From: Photobacterium toruni
GTDB lineage: Bacteria; Pseudomonadota; Gammaproteobacteria; Enterobacterales; Vibrionaceae
Reading direction: 5' to 3'
Length of the DNA stretch: 64,000 bases
NCBI RefSeq assembly: GCF_024529955.1
Contig: NZ_AP024855.1
Coordinates: 744,001-808,000 of the forward strand
Shown here: piece after piece, positions 25,135 through 34,989 of the stretch
How positions within the stretch are numbered: the first letter of the stretch is position 1
How the letters are laid out: each line of letters starts with the position of its first letter
Made by a program: the position numbers and the translations under genes
The notes under the pieces: model-generated
What the model saw: only the letters and a program-made list of their open reading frames with translations
The model's database searches: none
What the model was told of the DNA's origin: nothing

Positions 25135-26349
25135 ATGAATAGGGAACAGACGATACAAAATTTGCTCAATATCGCAGAGCAAACCAAACAAGTACAAGCG
25201 GATCGTATTGAAATTGTTTTAGAGGAACGTCGTGAAGAGGTTTTTCCACCGATGTCAAAAGCATTGATGGAAACACGCTCTGGTTTAACTCGTCGAAAGT
25301 TAGATGATGCAATTTCACGAATGGAAGCAACCGGTCATCAATTTACTAAAAATAAAGCTAACCATTATTCTATAACGCTTGATGAAGCTCATCAGTTAAT
25401 GGAATCAGCGAAAAAACCTGCTTTTTATCAGCGTGAAGGTGCTGGACGTAAACCTTGGGTGGTGAATGTTCAGAATCAGAAGGGGGGAACGGGGAAATCA
25501 ATGACTGCAGTGCATATAGCTGCGTGTTTAGCATTAGATTTAGATAAACGTTACCGAATTTGTCTTATCGACCTTGATCCTCAAGGCTCATTACGTTTAT
25601 TCCTTAACCCATTGATTAGTATTGGTAAACAAGAAACTATTTATTCTGCTGTGGATGTAATGTTAGATAATGTGCCAGAAGGTGTGTTAACCGATAAGCA
25701 TTTTGTGATGGATAATGTGGTTATGCCAACCCAATATCCTAATCTTAAAACAATTGCAGCGTTCCCTGAAGATGCGATGTTTAATGCTGATGCATGGCAA
25801 GATTTAGCTGTAAATCAAGATCTTGATATTGTGCGCTTACTAAAAGAGAAAGTGATTGATCCTATTGCTGATGAGTTTGATATCATCATGATAGATACCG
25901 GACCTCATATTGATCCATTAGTATGGAATGCAATGTATGCATCTAATGCGCTTATTATTCCTTGTGCGGCTAAACGTTTAGACTGGGCATCAACGGTTAA
26001 CTTCTTTCAACATTTACCGACTGTTTATGAGATGTTTCCAGAAGATTGGCACGGATTAGAATTTATTCGTTTGATGCCAACGATGTTTGAAGATGATAAT
26101 AAAAAGCAAGTTTCTGTATTAACAGAGATGAATTACTTGTTACGTGAGCAAGTAATGATGGCAACAGTACCACGAAGTCGTGCTTTTGAGACATGTGCAG
26201 ACACTTATAGTACTGTTTTTGATCTTACCGCTGCTGAGTTTGAGGGGGGTAAAAAGACACTTTCTACCGCTCAAGAAGCTATTCAGCGTGTTGGTCTTGA
26301 ATTAGAACGTGTTATGCACAGCCACTGGGCAAACTTGAACGAGGAGTAA
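25135..26349 (+). CDS. parA2: ParA2 chromosome 2 partition ATPase
   Basis: A 404-residue Walker-type ATPase very similar to V. cholerae ParA2, e.g. EQTKQVQADRIEIVLEERRE and MSKALMETRSGLTRRKLD in the N-terminal DNA-binding region. The deviant Walker A (QNQKGGTGKSMTAVH, near residue 110) and FDIIMIDTGPH follow. It forms filaments on DNA and positions ParB2-parS2 complexes. An in-frame ATG at 25081 would add 18 unrelated residues; the start at 25135 gives the family N-terminus MNREQTI. parB2 follows after 7 bp, so they form an operon. Confidence 0.96.
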   Translation: MNREQTIQNLLNIAEQTKQVQADRIEIVLEERREEVFPPMSKALMETRSGLTRRKLDDAISRMEATGHQFTKNKANHYSITLDEAHQLMESAKKPAFYQREGAGRKPWVVNVQNQKGGTGKSMTAVHIAACLALDLDKRYRICLIDLDPQGSLRLFLNPLISIGKQETIYSAVDVMLDNVPEGVLTDKHFVMDNVVMPTQYPNLKTIAAFPEDAMFNADAWQDLAVNQDLDIVRLLKEKVIDPIADEFDIIMIDTGPHIDPLVWNAMYASNALIIPCAAKRLDWASTVNFFQHLPTVYEMFPEDWHGLEFIRLMPTMFEDDNKKQVSVLTEMNYLLREQVMMATVPRSRAFETCADTYSTVFDLTAAEFEGGKKTLSTAQEAIQRVGLELERVMHSHWANLNEE

Positions 26350-26356
26350 ATGACAG

Positions 26357-27331
26357 ATGGCAATTAAAACGACAGATCTTAATGCTCGTTTATTTGGTAA
26401 AGCCGATAAACGTCGCGCAACAAACGTTACAGAAGCGCAAACAGCAGCACGTGATAAAGCCGCTGTGATTGAATTAGCCGTTGCTGGTGAAGAGACTGTT
26501 GCGTTTGAATTAGTAAAAGTAAACGCCGATGATATCAGTAATCAAACGATTGTTTTTGCTGAAAATGCTCGTGAACAAGCTTTTTTAAATGAACATGCTT
26601 TAGCTGATATTTTAGTAACATTAAAAGATCGTGGTCAACAATATCCCGCGGTAGGTCGCTGGCTTGATGATGGTCGTATTGAAGTTTTAGACGGTAGTCG
26701 CCGTCGAATGTCTTGTATTCTTGCTCATAAAGACTTTTTAATTTATGTTGCAAAAGGTATTAATACCGAGCACGCAAAATTCTTGTCTGATGTTGCAAAT
26801 GCGCATAAACCATTATCGTTATTTGAACGCGGTAAAGAGATGCAATCATTGTTAGATACAGGCAAAGTTGCTGATCAAAAAGAACTGGCGAAGTATTTAC
26901 AATGCAGCGAAGCATTAGTAAGTGGTGCATTAAAAGCTGCTAGTTTACCAATGGAATTGTTGATGGCTTACCCTAGTGTTGGTGAGCTTGGTCGTCCGAC
27001 TATTGTTAAACTTCATCGTATTTTCTTTGGTTTAAATCAAGAGCAACAACAACACATGATTGCTGATTTAAGCGGTGATAATGCATCATTGTGGAAGACA
27101 ATTAATGCTCAAGGTATTAGTCGCATTACGCGTGAAGTAACGGGTAAATTAGAGCAATTAGGTGAGCAGTTACATCCTAAAATCGTTATTAATAAACCGA
27201 CTACCCAAGATTTAATCAAAGGTAAAGTCTCTTATATGCGCGATGGTGATAAATTACAGCTTAAATTGAAAAAAATGAGTGATCGTCAAATTAATGATGT
27301 GCTTGCTTATTTAAATGATTATCTCAAGTAA
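26357..27331 (+). CDS. parB2: ParB2 centromere-binding protein
   Basis: A 324-residue ParB-family protein matching ParB2 in length (about 322 in V. cholerae). The N-terminal ParB/Srx-like CTPase region includes GRIEVLDGSRRRMSC, where canonical ParB has the GERR-type patch. A central helix-turn-helix (QKELAKYLQCSEALVSGALKAA) and a C-terminal dimer domain follow. It should bind the TTTACANTGTAAA sites at 24901 and 30337-31380, spread, and stimulate ParA2. It is translated together with parA2 and ended by the hairpin at 27351. Confidence 0.95.
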   Translation: MAIKTTDLNARLFGKADKRRATNVTEAQTAARDKAAVIELAVAGEETVAFELVKVNADDISNQTIVFAENAREQAFLNEHALADILVTLKDRGQQYPAVGRWLDDGRIEVLDGSRRRMSCILAHKDFLIYVAKGINTEHAKFLSDVANAHKPLSLFERGKEMQSLLDTGKVADQKELAKYLQCSEALVSGALKAASLPMELLMAYPSVGELGRPTIVKLHRIFFGLNQEQQQHMIADLSGDNASLWKTINAQGISRITREVTGKLEQLGEQLHPKIVINKPTTQDLIKGKVSYMRDGDKLQLKLKKMSDRQINDVLAYLNDYLK

Positions 27332-27350
27332 CCGTTATTATCGTTAATAA

Positions 27351-27378
27351 AAACCACGTTCTTATACGTGGTTTTTTT
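27351..27378 (+). terminator. Terminator of parA2-parB2
   Basis: Stem AAACCACGT/ACGTGGTTT with a six-base loop and a run of seven T, 20 bp after parB2. Confidence 0.92.
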
Positions 27379-27432
27379 ATGCCTGTTGTGGCTGTGTTAT
27401 GATCAGTTGGTCATTTATTTATGGATCTATTT

Positions 27433-29562
27433 ATGTCGGCGCAGTTAGATATTTTCTTCGCTCAACTTCAGCAACAGCTATCACACCATTTTTGTCGCCA
27501 GTTAATCGTTTTAGAAGGTGATTGTGAATGGGCAACGACAGTGGCAATAACCATTAGTCAGCATTTCTCACAACGATTATGGGTAGGAGATAATGCGCCA
27601 ATATCATTTATGACCTCATCACTTAAACAGTCAAAGCAATGGCTGGGGCAAGAGTTTGAAATGGTGGTTATCAATGCATTACAGGGTTTAAGTGCGAATA
27701 CATTAGGCGCGCTTTCTGGCACCGTTAAAGGTGGAGGTATCTTTGTTATTATTGCACCATCGGCATGGCAACATTCAGATAGGAGTTCTCCATTTTATCA
27801 CCGTTTAGGTCGGTTGTTTTTAGAACCTGAAGTTATGCTTATTCAGCAGTCGCAGCCCGTTGAGTTATTATCTTTAGCGGCAATACCACATTACTTTACT
27901 GTGGCTCAAACATTTACAGATTCGAACGTGCAACGTGGGTGTTTAACGGCTGGTCAAGTCGATGCTGTGGAAGCGATTATTAAAGTTGTAACTGGTCATA
28001 GTAAACGACCATTAGTCTTGTCAGCTGATCGTGGTCGAGGTAAATCGGCAGCACTTGGTATTGCTGCTGCGATATTATTACAAACACGAACAATTAGAAT
28101 CGCCGTTACAGCGCCTTCTTTTGCCTGTGCAGAGACTGTATTTAAACTGGCTAAATTACGTTTAGCTACGGCTCTTCAGCCGCAACGACATCAATTACAC
28201 TTTGGTGCTAGCCGATTAGAATTTGTTGCTGCTGATGAGATAGCTAACAGCGCCTCACAGTTTGATTTTATTATGGTAGATGAAGCGGCTGCTATACCTG
28301 CTCCTATTTTGATGGCATTACTGGCTAATCATAATCGATTAATTTTTGCGACTACCATTCATGGCTATGAGGGGACAGGGCGAGGATTTGAGATTAAATT
28401 CAAACAACGATTAACGGCTAAAATGCCGCAATGGCGCAGCTATCATTTAGAGCAACCTATTCGATGGGCAAAGGACGATCCACTTGAATCTTGGATTTTT
28501 AAAGCGTTGCTATTATCGGCTCAAGCCCCAAATTGTACGGCGATGGATGTTATTTCTGATGCTGCTACTATTGATTATTTTGTATTATCCGGCGCTGAAT
28601 TGGCGGCCAATGAGCATTTGTTAAGCCAGTTATTTGGTCTGCTGATTAACGCTCATTACCAAACTTCCCCCAATGATATTCAACAATTGTTGGATGATCC
28701 TGAGCTATTACTTATTGTTGCTTCACAGGCAAAGACAATTATTGGATGTTGTGTTGTATCTAAAGAGGGCGGGTTTGATGCTGAGCTTGCTCAGTTAGTG
28801 ATGCAAGGAAAACGTCGTCCACAAGGGCATTTATTGGCTCAATCTTTAGCTGCTCATTTAGGTTATGCGATTGCGGCTGAGCAGCGTTGTTATCGTATAT
28901 TACGTATTGCTGTCGCTGATAATTTTCAACAGCAAGGTATTGGCACTCATTTGGTGGACGCTGTTTTACAGCAAGCACTGAATGAGGATATTGACTATAT
29001 CGGAACAAGTTTTGGTGCCGCTAATGAGCTTGTTGATTTTTGGTCTCATTGTTCATTACGGCCGTTACGGTTAGGGATCACTAAAGATGCTGCGAGTGGT
29101 CTGCATTCATTATTGTTTGTTAAGCCATTATCGAGCGCGGCGTTATTATGGTTCGATGAAGCCGTAACCTTGTTTAGTGCATCTTTTATTTGCCAACGAG
29201 TAGAGCAATTTAGTCAACTTGATAGCCAATTATTTTTTAAATTATATTCTCAAAATGTTCACCAACCATTAAATTATGGTTTGTCACCAGCCCTGATTAA
29301 ACATCAGCTACAAACCTTTATTCAAGGGGGGCTTGGTTATGATGTTGTGGTTGCGAGTCTTGAAAGTTGGCTCTCACAGTATTTATTGCAAGATAATTGT
29401 GTTTGGAATGATGAGGTCGGTTTTGCGGTAGCTAAGATTTTGCAAAAACAACCTTGGTCAGTGGTGGAAGAGCAGTATCATTTAGTCAGTCGTAAAGTTG
29501 CTCAGCAGCATTTACGTAATATAGTTGCTCGTTATTATTCTTTATCTTTCCCTGTTTATTAG
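27433..29562 (+). CDS. tmcA: tRNA(Met) cytidine acetyltransferase TmcA
   Basis: A 709-residue cytosolic enzyme that acetylates C34 of elongator tRNA-Met with acetyl-CoA and ATP. It has an N-terminal Rossmann-like domain. The RecA-like ATPase/helicase core has Walker A in [10 protein letters not shown] (about residue 196) and Walker B in [12 protein letters not shown], and the motif [17 protein letters not shown] follows. A GNAT acetyltransferase domain ([17 protein letters not shown]) and the tRNA-binding tail complete it. Slightly longer than E. coli TmcA (671). Two starts are possible, 27421 or 27433; neither has a strong ribosome site, and 27433 is chosen for GGAT at suitable distance. ycdX follows after 11 bp. 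Confidence 0.93.
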   Translation: MSAQLDIFFAQLQQQLSHHFCRQLIVLEGDCEWATTVAITISQHFSQRLWVGDNAPISFMTSSLKQSKQWLGQEFEMVVINALQGLSANTLGALSGTVKGGGIFVIIAPSAWQHSDRSSPFYHRLGRLFLEPEVMLIQQSQPVELLSLAAIPHYFTVAQTFTDSNVQRGCLTAGQVDAVEAIIKVVTGHSKRPLVLSADRGRGKSAALGIAAAILLQTRTIRIAVTAPSFACAETVFKLAKLRLATALQPQRHQLHFGASRLEFVAADEIANSASQFDFIMVDEAAAIPAPILMALLANHNRLIFATTIHGYEGTGRGFEIKFKQRLTAKMPQWRSYHLEQPIRWAKDDPLESWIFKALLLSAQAPNCTAMDVISDAATIDYFVLSGAELAANEHLLSQLFGLLINAHYQTSPNDIQQLLDDPELLLIVASQAKTIIGCCVVSKEGGFDAELAQLVMQGKRRPQGHLLAQSLAAHLGYAIAAEQRCYRILRIAVADNFQQQGIGTHLVDAVLQQALNEDIDYIGTSFGAANELVDFWSHCSLRPLRLGITKDAASGLHSLLFVKPLSSAALLWFDEAVTLFSASFICQRVEQFSQLDSQLFFKLYSQNVHQPLNYGLSPALIKHQLQTFIQGGLGYDVVVASLESWLSQYLLQDNCVWNDEVGFAVAKILQKQPWSVVEEQYHLVSRKVAQQHLRNIVARYYSLSFPVY

Positions 29563-29573
29563 AGGTTTTTATT

Positions 29574-30320
29574 ATGCAGATTCAAATTGACACTCATACA
29601 CACACATTATCAAGTGGCCATGCCTACAGTACAATTATTGAAAATGCCCAAGCGGCTGCGGCAAAGGGATTAAAAATGTTTTGTAATACTGATCATGCTT
29701 CTTCAATGCCTGGTGCGCCACATTTTTGGTATTTTGCTAATCAACGCGTACTCCCTCGATTTCTTGAAGGTGTCGCTATTTTGCGTGGTGTTGAAGCGAA
29801 TATCGTTAACACTGCCGGTGAGGTTGATCTTGATAATACCGTTTTAGCGAAATTAGATTGGGTGATAGCGAGTTTGCATGAACCCGTTTTTAAACCGATG
29901 ACACGAAGTGATCATACTGAAGCATTAATAAATACTATTCAGTCTGGCGTTGTGGATGCAATTGGTCATCCGGGTAATCCTAATTATGATTTCGATTTTG
30001 AAGCCGTTATTCGTACTGCTGCTCAAAATAATGTCTTAGTTGAAATAAATAATTCATCATTGGGGCGCTCTCGTGTTGGTAGTGCTCCTCGATGTGAAGA
30101 TATTGCAGTACTGGCAAAAGAGCTTGGTGCTCGAATTACAACGGGATCAGATGCCCATTTTTCAGCGGATGTTGGTAACTTTACAAGTATTAAAACCTTG
30201 TTAGCGCATGTTGATTTTCCACAGGAATTGATTGTGACTCAACATCCTGAAACATTTTTAGCCTTCTTAACGGAGCGTGGAAAATCTGTTGCTGAACAAT
30301 ATGAAAATCATAAATGGTAA
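29574..30320 (+). CDS. ycdX: PHP-domain phosphatase YcdX
   Basis: A 248-residue PHP-family metal-dependent phosphatase, the same size as E. coli YcdX (245). Metal-ligand segments are visible in order: DTHTHT at the start, [30 protein letters not shown], and GSDAHFS near the end. These would hold a trinuclear zinc site. YcdX hydrolyses small phosphate esters and has been linked to swarming in E. coli; its true substrate is not settled. It lies 11 bp downstream of tmcA with AGAGG before its ATG and is probably co-transcribed. No terminator is seen before the 13-bp repeat array that follows, so read-through into the array is possible. Confidence 0.92.
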   Translation: MQIQIDTHTHTLSSGHAYSTIIENAQAAAAKGLKMFCNTDHASSMPGAPHFWYFANQRVLPRFLEGVAILRGVEANIVNTAGEVDLDNTVLAKLDWVIASLHEPVFKPMTRSDHTEALINTIQSGVVDAIGHPGNPNYDFDFEAVIRTAAQNNVLVEINNSSLGRSRVGSAPRCEDIAVLAKELGARITTGSDAHFSADVGNFTSIKTLLAHVDFPQELIVTQHPETFLAFLTERGKSVAEQYENHKW

Positions 30321-30336
30321 TCAGATAGTGTTTCAG

Positions 30337-30403
30337 TTTACAGTGTAAACTGAGTGACTATCATATTTACAGTGTAAATCGTTATATTAATTTACACTGT
30401 AAA
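30337..30403. promoter_or_regulatory. Three parS2 sites, left cluster
   Basis: Exact TTTACANTGTAAA at 30337-30349, 30366-30378 and 30391-30403 (centre base G, G, C). They lie right after ycdX and end 17 bp before the 13-bp tandem array. ParB2 binding is expected from the known consensus. Confidence 0.9.
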
Positions 30404-30419
30404 TATTGTATTTTCTTAT

Positions 30420-31121
30420 AACCTCAGCCAACAACCTCAGCCAATAACTACAGTCAATAACTACAGCCAATAACTACAGCCAATAACTACAGCCAATAAC
30501 TACAGCCAATAACTACAGCCAATAACTACAGCCAATAACTACAGCCAATAACTACAGCCAATAACTACAGCCAATAACTACAGCCAATAACTACAGCCAA
30601 TAACTACAGCCAATAACTACAGCCAATAACTACAGCCAATAACTACAGCCAATAACTACAGCCAATAACTACAGCCAATAACTACAGCCAATAACTACAG
30701 CCAATAACTACAGCCAATAACTACAGCCAATAACTACAGCCAATAACTACAGCCAATAACTACAGCCAATAACTACAGCCAATAACTACAGCCAATAACT
30801 ACAGCCAATAACCTCAGCCAACAACTACAGCCAATAACCTCAGCCAATAACCTCAGCCAATAACCTCAGCCAATAACCTCAGCCAATAACCTCAGCCAAC
30901 AACCTCAGCCAACAACCACAGCCAACAACCACAGCCAACAACCACAGCCAACAACCACAGCCAACAACCACAGCCAACAACCACAGCCAATAACTACAGC
31001 CAATAACCTCAGCCAACAACCTCAGCTAACAATCTCAGCTAACAACCTCAGCTAACAACCTCAGCTAACAATTACAGCTAACAATTACAGCTAACAATTA
31101 CAGCTAACAATTACAGCTAAC
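30420..31121 (+). repeat. 54-copy, 13-bp tandem repeat array between parS2 clusters
   Basis: 54 consecutive 13-bp units, 702 bp with no insertion or deletion: the CAG of each unit falls at 30425 + 13n up to 31114. The main unit is CAGCCAATAACTA; units 4-29 are identical. Other blocks follow: CAGCCAATAACCT (32-36), CAGCCAACAACCA (38-43) and CAGCTAACAATTA (50-53), showing local expansions. TAA recurs in all three plus-strand frames, so it is not coding there. The plus strand is C/A-rich with one G per unit. There are no spacers, so it is not CRISPR. Function unknown. Confidence 0.97.
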
Positions 31122-31246
31122 TGCTGATATTTTTGTTGCCTATGGTATCTATAAAATGAATAGATTAATTGATGCAAAAAGAGCAGCATTTGATAATTAA
31201 ATATTATGCACTCTTGTGCTTATTTGGTGTGTAGGAAGGATAAGTA

Positions 31247-31380
31247 TTTACAGTGTAAATACGTATTAAGAATGGAATATGTTGAACGTTAGTTTGAGAT
31301 TTACACTGTAAAGCGGAAAATATAAAGTCTATTTACACTGTAAATAGACTTTATGAATGAATTTAAATTTACACTGTAAA
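31247..31380. promoter_or_regulatory. Four parS2 sites, right cluster
   Basis: Exact TTTACANTGTAAA at 31247-31259, 31300-31312, 31332-31344 and 31368-31380. The last ends 4 bp before the stop codon of the LapD-like gene. With the left cluster and the origin copy this makes eight sites within 6.5 kb. Confidence 0.9.
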
Positions 31381-31384
31381 TAAC

Positions 31385-33322
31385 TTATGCTGGTTGACGA
31401 TGCTTGTCAGTAATGAAGCCTTGATAGCCTCCCACAAATAGTTCAGACAGTCGGTCTAATTGCGTTTCGGTTTCTACTCGTGTTGCTATGACTTTAATAT
31501 TAAGACTGTGCGCAGTTCTACAGATTGAAGATAATACTGTTGATTTTGTTTGATCATTTAGTTGATGAGTGTAGACGTAATCAATCTTTACATAATTAGG
31601 CTGTAACTCTTTTAGATAGGTTAATGATTGGAAATTACGACCATAGTTATCAATACCAAAGCCAAAGCCGTATTTGCGAATAATAGAACATAAAATACCG
31701 GTGGCGTCGGTGTGTCGAATACAGCTAATTTCCTGAATTTCAAAAAATAGTCGCGAACTAAGTAACGCGTTATTTTGTAATAAATTATCTAACCACCGAA
31801 TAAAGCTTGGATCGTTAATACAACTATTTGTAATATTTATTGCGAAAGGTCCACTTGCTCTATCGGCGTTTAATTTATTGATGATTGCAACAATAACATG
31901 TCGATCAAACCAACTTCCTATTTTTAAATCTTCTATCGCACCTAAGAACATACCTGCTGAATAATAGTTATTATTTTTCTTAATAGCGGTGAAAACTTCA
32001 TAATGATAATTTATTCCATTTGATAGGGTGGCGGGTTGATATTTATAAGTAAATAAATCTTCACTGATTGCTTCTTCTAGTAATGCTTTCCATTGTTGCT
32101 TGCCTAGCGTTGTTTGATTATTTATATCTTTAATAAGTGCTACTGATTCATGCGGCATTATTTTTGCCTGTGTTAGGGCATTATCCAGTAGGGTTAATAT
32201 TTGGCTTGGTGTACTTTTCTTTTCATTAAAGACCAAACCGATGGCAACATTGTCATTAATAGTATCAGTACTTAAATGGTTAAAAATATTAACTAATGCT
32301 TTACTACAAACTTTTAGTTTTTCAATGGATATGTTAGGAATGAGAATAGCAAATTCATCTTTGGATAAGCGAGCAAGTGTTGCATCATTAAAGAATAATA
32401 CTTCATTTAATCGTGTTGCTATTGTTTTTACTAGCTCATCACCTTTCTTAAATCCTTCATTTTGATAACACTCATTGATCAAATCAGTTTGAATTAGTCC
32501 TAATCCTCCTTTATGTGATTCATTGAGCCATGAACTCAGTTGGTGGATAAAGAAACTGCGATTACCAAGACCAGAGATGGTATCAAGATACGCCTGTTGT
32601 CTTAATTTCATCGCTTCATCAGCTTGGTTTTTAAAGTTAGTGTCTAATTGATAACAAATTTGATTGAAAGCTCGCACAATAATAGCTAAATCTGATTCAT
32701 TAGGTATAGAGAGGGGAGCCTGATTTAAATTATCGATTGTTTTAGCTCTTGCGGTTAACCTTCTTAAGGTCGAGAAGTTCTTCAAACAAATAACACCAAT
32801 AAGCAAATTTGATATTAGTGCAATAACTAGGCTTGATAATACAGTTTGAGTACTTATCTGCCATAATTGTTGATAACTAAGTGTTGGTTGTACTGTTATT
32901 GTTAATAAACCGAGTGATTGCTTTTCATGTTCAATGATTCGCTGTTCAGTATGTGATGGTATATCAAAGATATATTGAAACCATGCTGGTGAATGAAGCG
33001 GTGATACAACGTTATCTTGACGGATAAGTTGACGAGCATCAGCTGATATTAGACTAATTTGGCTATAGTTATTATTTGAAAAGAGGTGATTAACTATAGT
33101 TAGTAATCTTTTCTCTTGAGCGTTTGATATTATTGGAGTATTTAGTTTTGTAAGTGCTTGAGGTAATATCTCTAAGGCTCGATTAATATCGATTTGTGAC
33201 GTTATGATATGTTGATGTTTTAATGTTGAATAGCTTGAATAAAGTTGTTGTGCAGTGACTGCACTAATAACAGAGCAAACTAATACGGTTAGACTAATAA
33301 CTTGTCGTTTGAAAAGTGTCAT
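31385..33322 (-). CDS. LapD-like degenerate GGDEF-EAL c-di-GMP receptor
   Basis: A 645-residue inner-membrane protein. Helix 1 (about 8-27), a periplasmic LapD/MoxY-like region (28-150), helix 2 (about 155-178), a HAMP segment, a GGDEF domain (about 240-400) and an EAL domain (about 405-640). Both output domains look catalytically dead: GGDEF is reduced to SKDEF, EAL to EVF, the DD pair to DN (IDNYGRNF), and the AEGVET motif to ATRVETE. This is the pattern of LapD, which binds c-di-GMP in its EAL domain and sequesters a periplasmic LapG protease through its outer domain. The length is nearly that of LapD (648). No lapG or large adhesin is beside it. Confidence 0.85.
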   Translation of the reverse strand: MTLFKRQVISLTVLVCSVISAVTAQQLYSSYSTLKHQHIITSQIDINRALEILPQALTKLNTPIISNAQEKRLLTIVNHLFSNNNYSQISLISADARQLIRQDNVVSPLHSPAWFQYIFDIPSHTEQRIIEHEKQSLGLLTITVQPTLSYQQLWQISTQTVLSSLVIALISNLLIGVICLKNFSTLRRLTARAKTIDNLNQAPLSIPNESDLAIIVRAFNQICYQLDTNFKNQADEAMKLRQQAYLDTISGLGNRSFFIHQLSSWLNESHKGGLGLIQTDLINECYQNEGFKKGDELVKTIATRLNEVLFFNDATLARLSKDEFAILIPNISIEKLKVCSKALVNIFNHLSTDTINDNVAIGLVFNEKKSTPSQILTLLDNALTQAKIMPHESVALIKDINNQTTLGKQQWKALLEEAISEDLFTYKYQPATLSNGINYHYEVFTAIKKNNNYYSAGMFLGAIEDLKIGSWFDRHVIVAIINKLNADRASGPFAINITNSCINDPSFIRWLDNLLQNNALLSSRLFFEIQEISCIRHTDATGILCSIIRKYGFGFGIDNYGRNFQSLTYLKELQPNYVKIDYVYTHQLNDQTKSTVLSSICRTAHSLNIKVIATRVETETQLDRLSELFVGGYQGFITDKHRQPA

Positions 33323-33590
33323 AATTTGAGCACCAAAAAGAAGTTAAGTGCAGCACTCAATGAATAACTTGTTGATAGAGGTGCTGAATATGAAGATATC
33401 TAATTGATATAATTTATCAAAACTCAGCGATATACAGTTGATTGTTTATCAACAAAAGTTCTTTTTCGCTAAATGTATCCATTTCTTTTTGCAACAAATG
33501 GCAGTTTTCATTTTTCAAAGACTATTATTTTACTTTTCATGATGATGTAGGTATTTATTATTAAGTGTTTTTTGAACAAGGAGATAGAAA

Positions 33591-34229
33591 ATGGATTTAA
33601 CTGATATTCGTCGAGAATATACCAAAGGCGGTTTACGTCGTGATAATTTACCATCAGAACCTCTTGTTTTATTTAATCAATGGTTACAACAGGCTGTTGA
33701 TGCCAACTTGCCCGATCCCACAGCGATGACAATTGCAACGGTTAATGCTGATGGTCAACCTTTTCAGAGAATTGTGCTATTAAAAGATCTCGATAATAAG
33801 GGGTTCGTTTTTTATACTAATTTAAGTAGCCGTAAGGCTGAACACTTACATATAAATAATAAAATAAGCTTACATTTTCCATGGCATATGCTTGAGCGCC
33901 AAGTTCATGTGACGGGATATGTCGAACAATTATCAACACTTGATGTTATGAAGTATTTTTCAAGTAGGCCTAAAGAAAGTCAAATTGCTGCTTGGGCAAG
34001 TAAACAGAGCTCACGTCTTTCTGCTCGTCAGGCTTTAGAAGGGAAATTTTTAGAATTAAAACAAAAATTTTCTGCAGGTGAAGTACCACTTCCTAGTTTT
34101 TGGGGAGGGTATAGAGTGAAGTTTGAGTCGATTGAGTTTTGGCAAGGTGGTGAACATCGGTTACATGATCGTTTTATTTATTTGCGCCGTAAAAATAATG
34201 ACTGGGATATCGAACGTTTAGCGCCATAA
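33591..34229 (+). CDS. pdxH: Pyridoxamine 5'-phosphate oxidase
   Basis: A 212-residue FMN enzyme that oxidises pyridoxamine or pyridoxine phosphate to pyridoxal phosphate, the last step of vitamin B6 synthesis and salvage. The sequence follows E. coli PdxH (218 residues) throughout: [13 protein letters not shown], the FMN-binding [41 protein letters not shown], and the C-terminal [13 protein letters not shown] with the PLP-binding Arg-His residues. AAGGAGAT stands just before the ATG. It is monocistronic and divergent from the LapD-like gene. Confidence 0.96.
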   Translation: MDLTDIRREYTKGGLRRDNLPSEPLVLFNQWLQQAVDANLPDPTAMTIATVNADGQPFQRIVLLKDLDNKGFVFYTNLSSRKAEHLHINNKISLHFPWHMLERQVHVTGYVEQLSTLDVMKYFSSRPKESQIAAWASKQSSRLSARQALEGKFLELKQKFSAGEVPLPSFWGGYRVKFESIEFWQGGEHRLHDRFIYLRRKNNDWDIERLAP

Positions 34230-34275
34230 CTTAATAAATTAGCAGAGTAATGTGGTACTCCGCTAATTATTATTA

Positions 34276-34989
34276 TTAATATTCACGTAAGATAATCGAT
34301 TGTTGAGTTTTCAGCATACTTTCTGGAATATGAGAACCAAAACCAGCATCAAGTGCTAACTCAATTAATTCACCTTTTGAATTAGCATTGAATTTGTCGC
34401 GTAATCGAACGACATAGTTTTCAACAGTTTTAACCGCTAATTGCAATGTTTTAGATATATATTGTGGTTTTTTCCCATATAGAAGTAGAAATAATACTTC
34501 TGATTCGCGTGTATTTAGCAAAATATTTAGCGGGGAATTATTGAAATGATTACTTTTTTCTTGTTGTTGCTTGATTGTATCAGTACGACAGAGCCAATGG
34601 CCTATCTCAAGTAAAGATGTATCTTTTAATTCGATACCAGAAAAGATGGTTCCAATGATCTTGCTGTTATTATCTCTCCATGCTGTTTTTGTAAATAAGT
34701 GTGCTCGCCAAGCTCCATCCGCATATGGGTGAATATCAAGTATGCGTAACCGTTTTTCAGTTGTCATTACTTGTAAATCTTGTTGTTGAAATATATATGC
34801 ATATTTTTCACTTAAATGCGGAATATCAAAATCAGTGAAACCAATACAATCAAGTGGGTTATTAAAACCTATTATTTTAGAGTATTCCTCATTAACATAA
34901 ACAAAAGCTGAATTGATATCTTTACAACCCCAACAACCAGGTAATTGATTCAAAATATCTAATGAGGGGTGAATACTATGTGTGTCCAT
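34276..34989 (-). CDS. PAS domain-LuxR-type regulator
   Basis: A 237-residue cytoplasmic regulator with an N-terminal PAS-like domain (about residues 10-125, GCKDINSAFVYVNEEYSKIIG) and a C-terminal GerE/LuxR helix-turn-helix (about 165-220). The latter is TRESEVLFLLLYGKKPQYIS then LAVKTVENYVVRLRDKF. There is no receiver domain with phospho-acceptor Asp, so it is likely a one-component sensor, perhaps of a small ligand or redox signal. The neighbouring genes (pdxH convergent, noncoding stretch upstream) do not reveal a target. Confidence 0.85.
   Translation of the reverse strand: MDTHSIHPSLDILNQLPGCWGCKDINSAFVYVNEEYSKIIGFNNPLDCIGFTDFDIPHLSEKYAYIFQQQDLQVMTTEKRLRILDIHPYADGAWRAHLFTKTAWRDNNSKIIGTIFSGIELKDTSLLEIGHWLCRTDTIKQQQEKSNHFNNSPLNILLNTRESEVLFLLLYGKKPQYISKTLQLAVKTVENYVVRLRDKFNANSKGELIELALDAGFGSHIPESMLKTQQSIILREY

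Noticed and set aside
30420-31121. CRISPR array
   Set aside because: The units are 13 bp and directly abutting with no unique spacers, and no cas genes are in the window.
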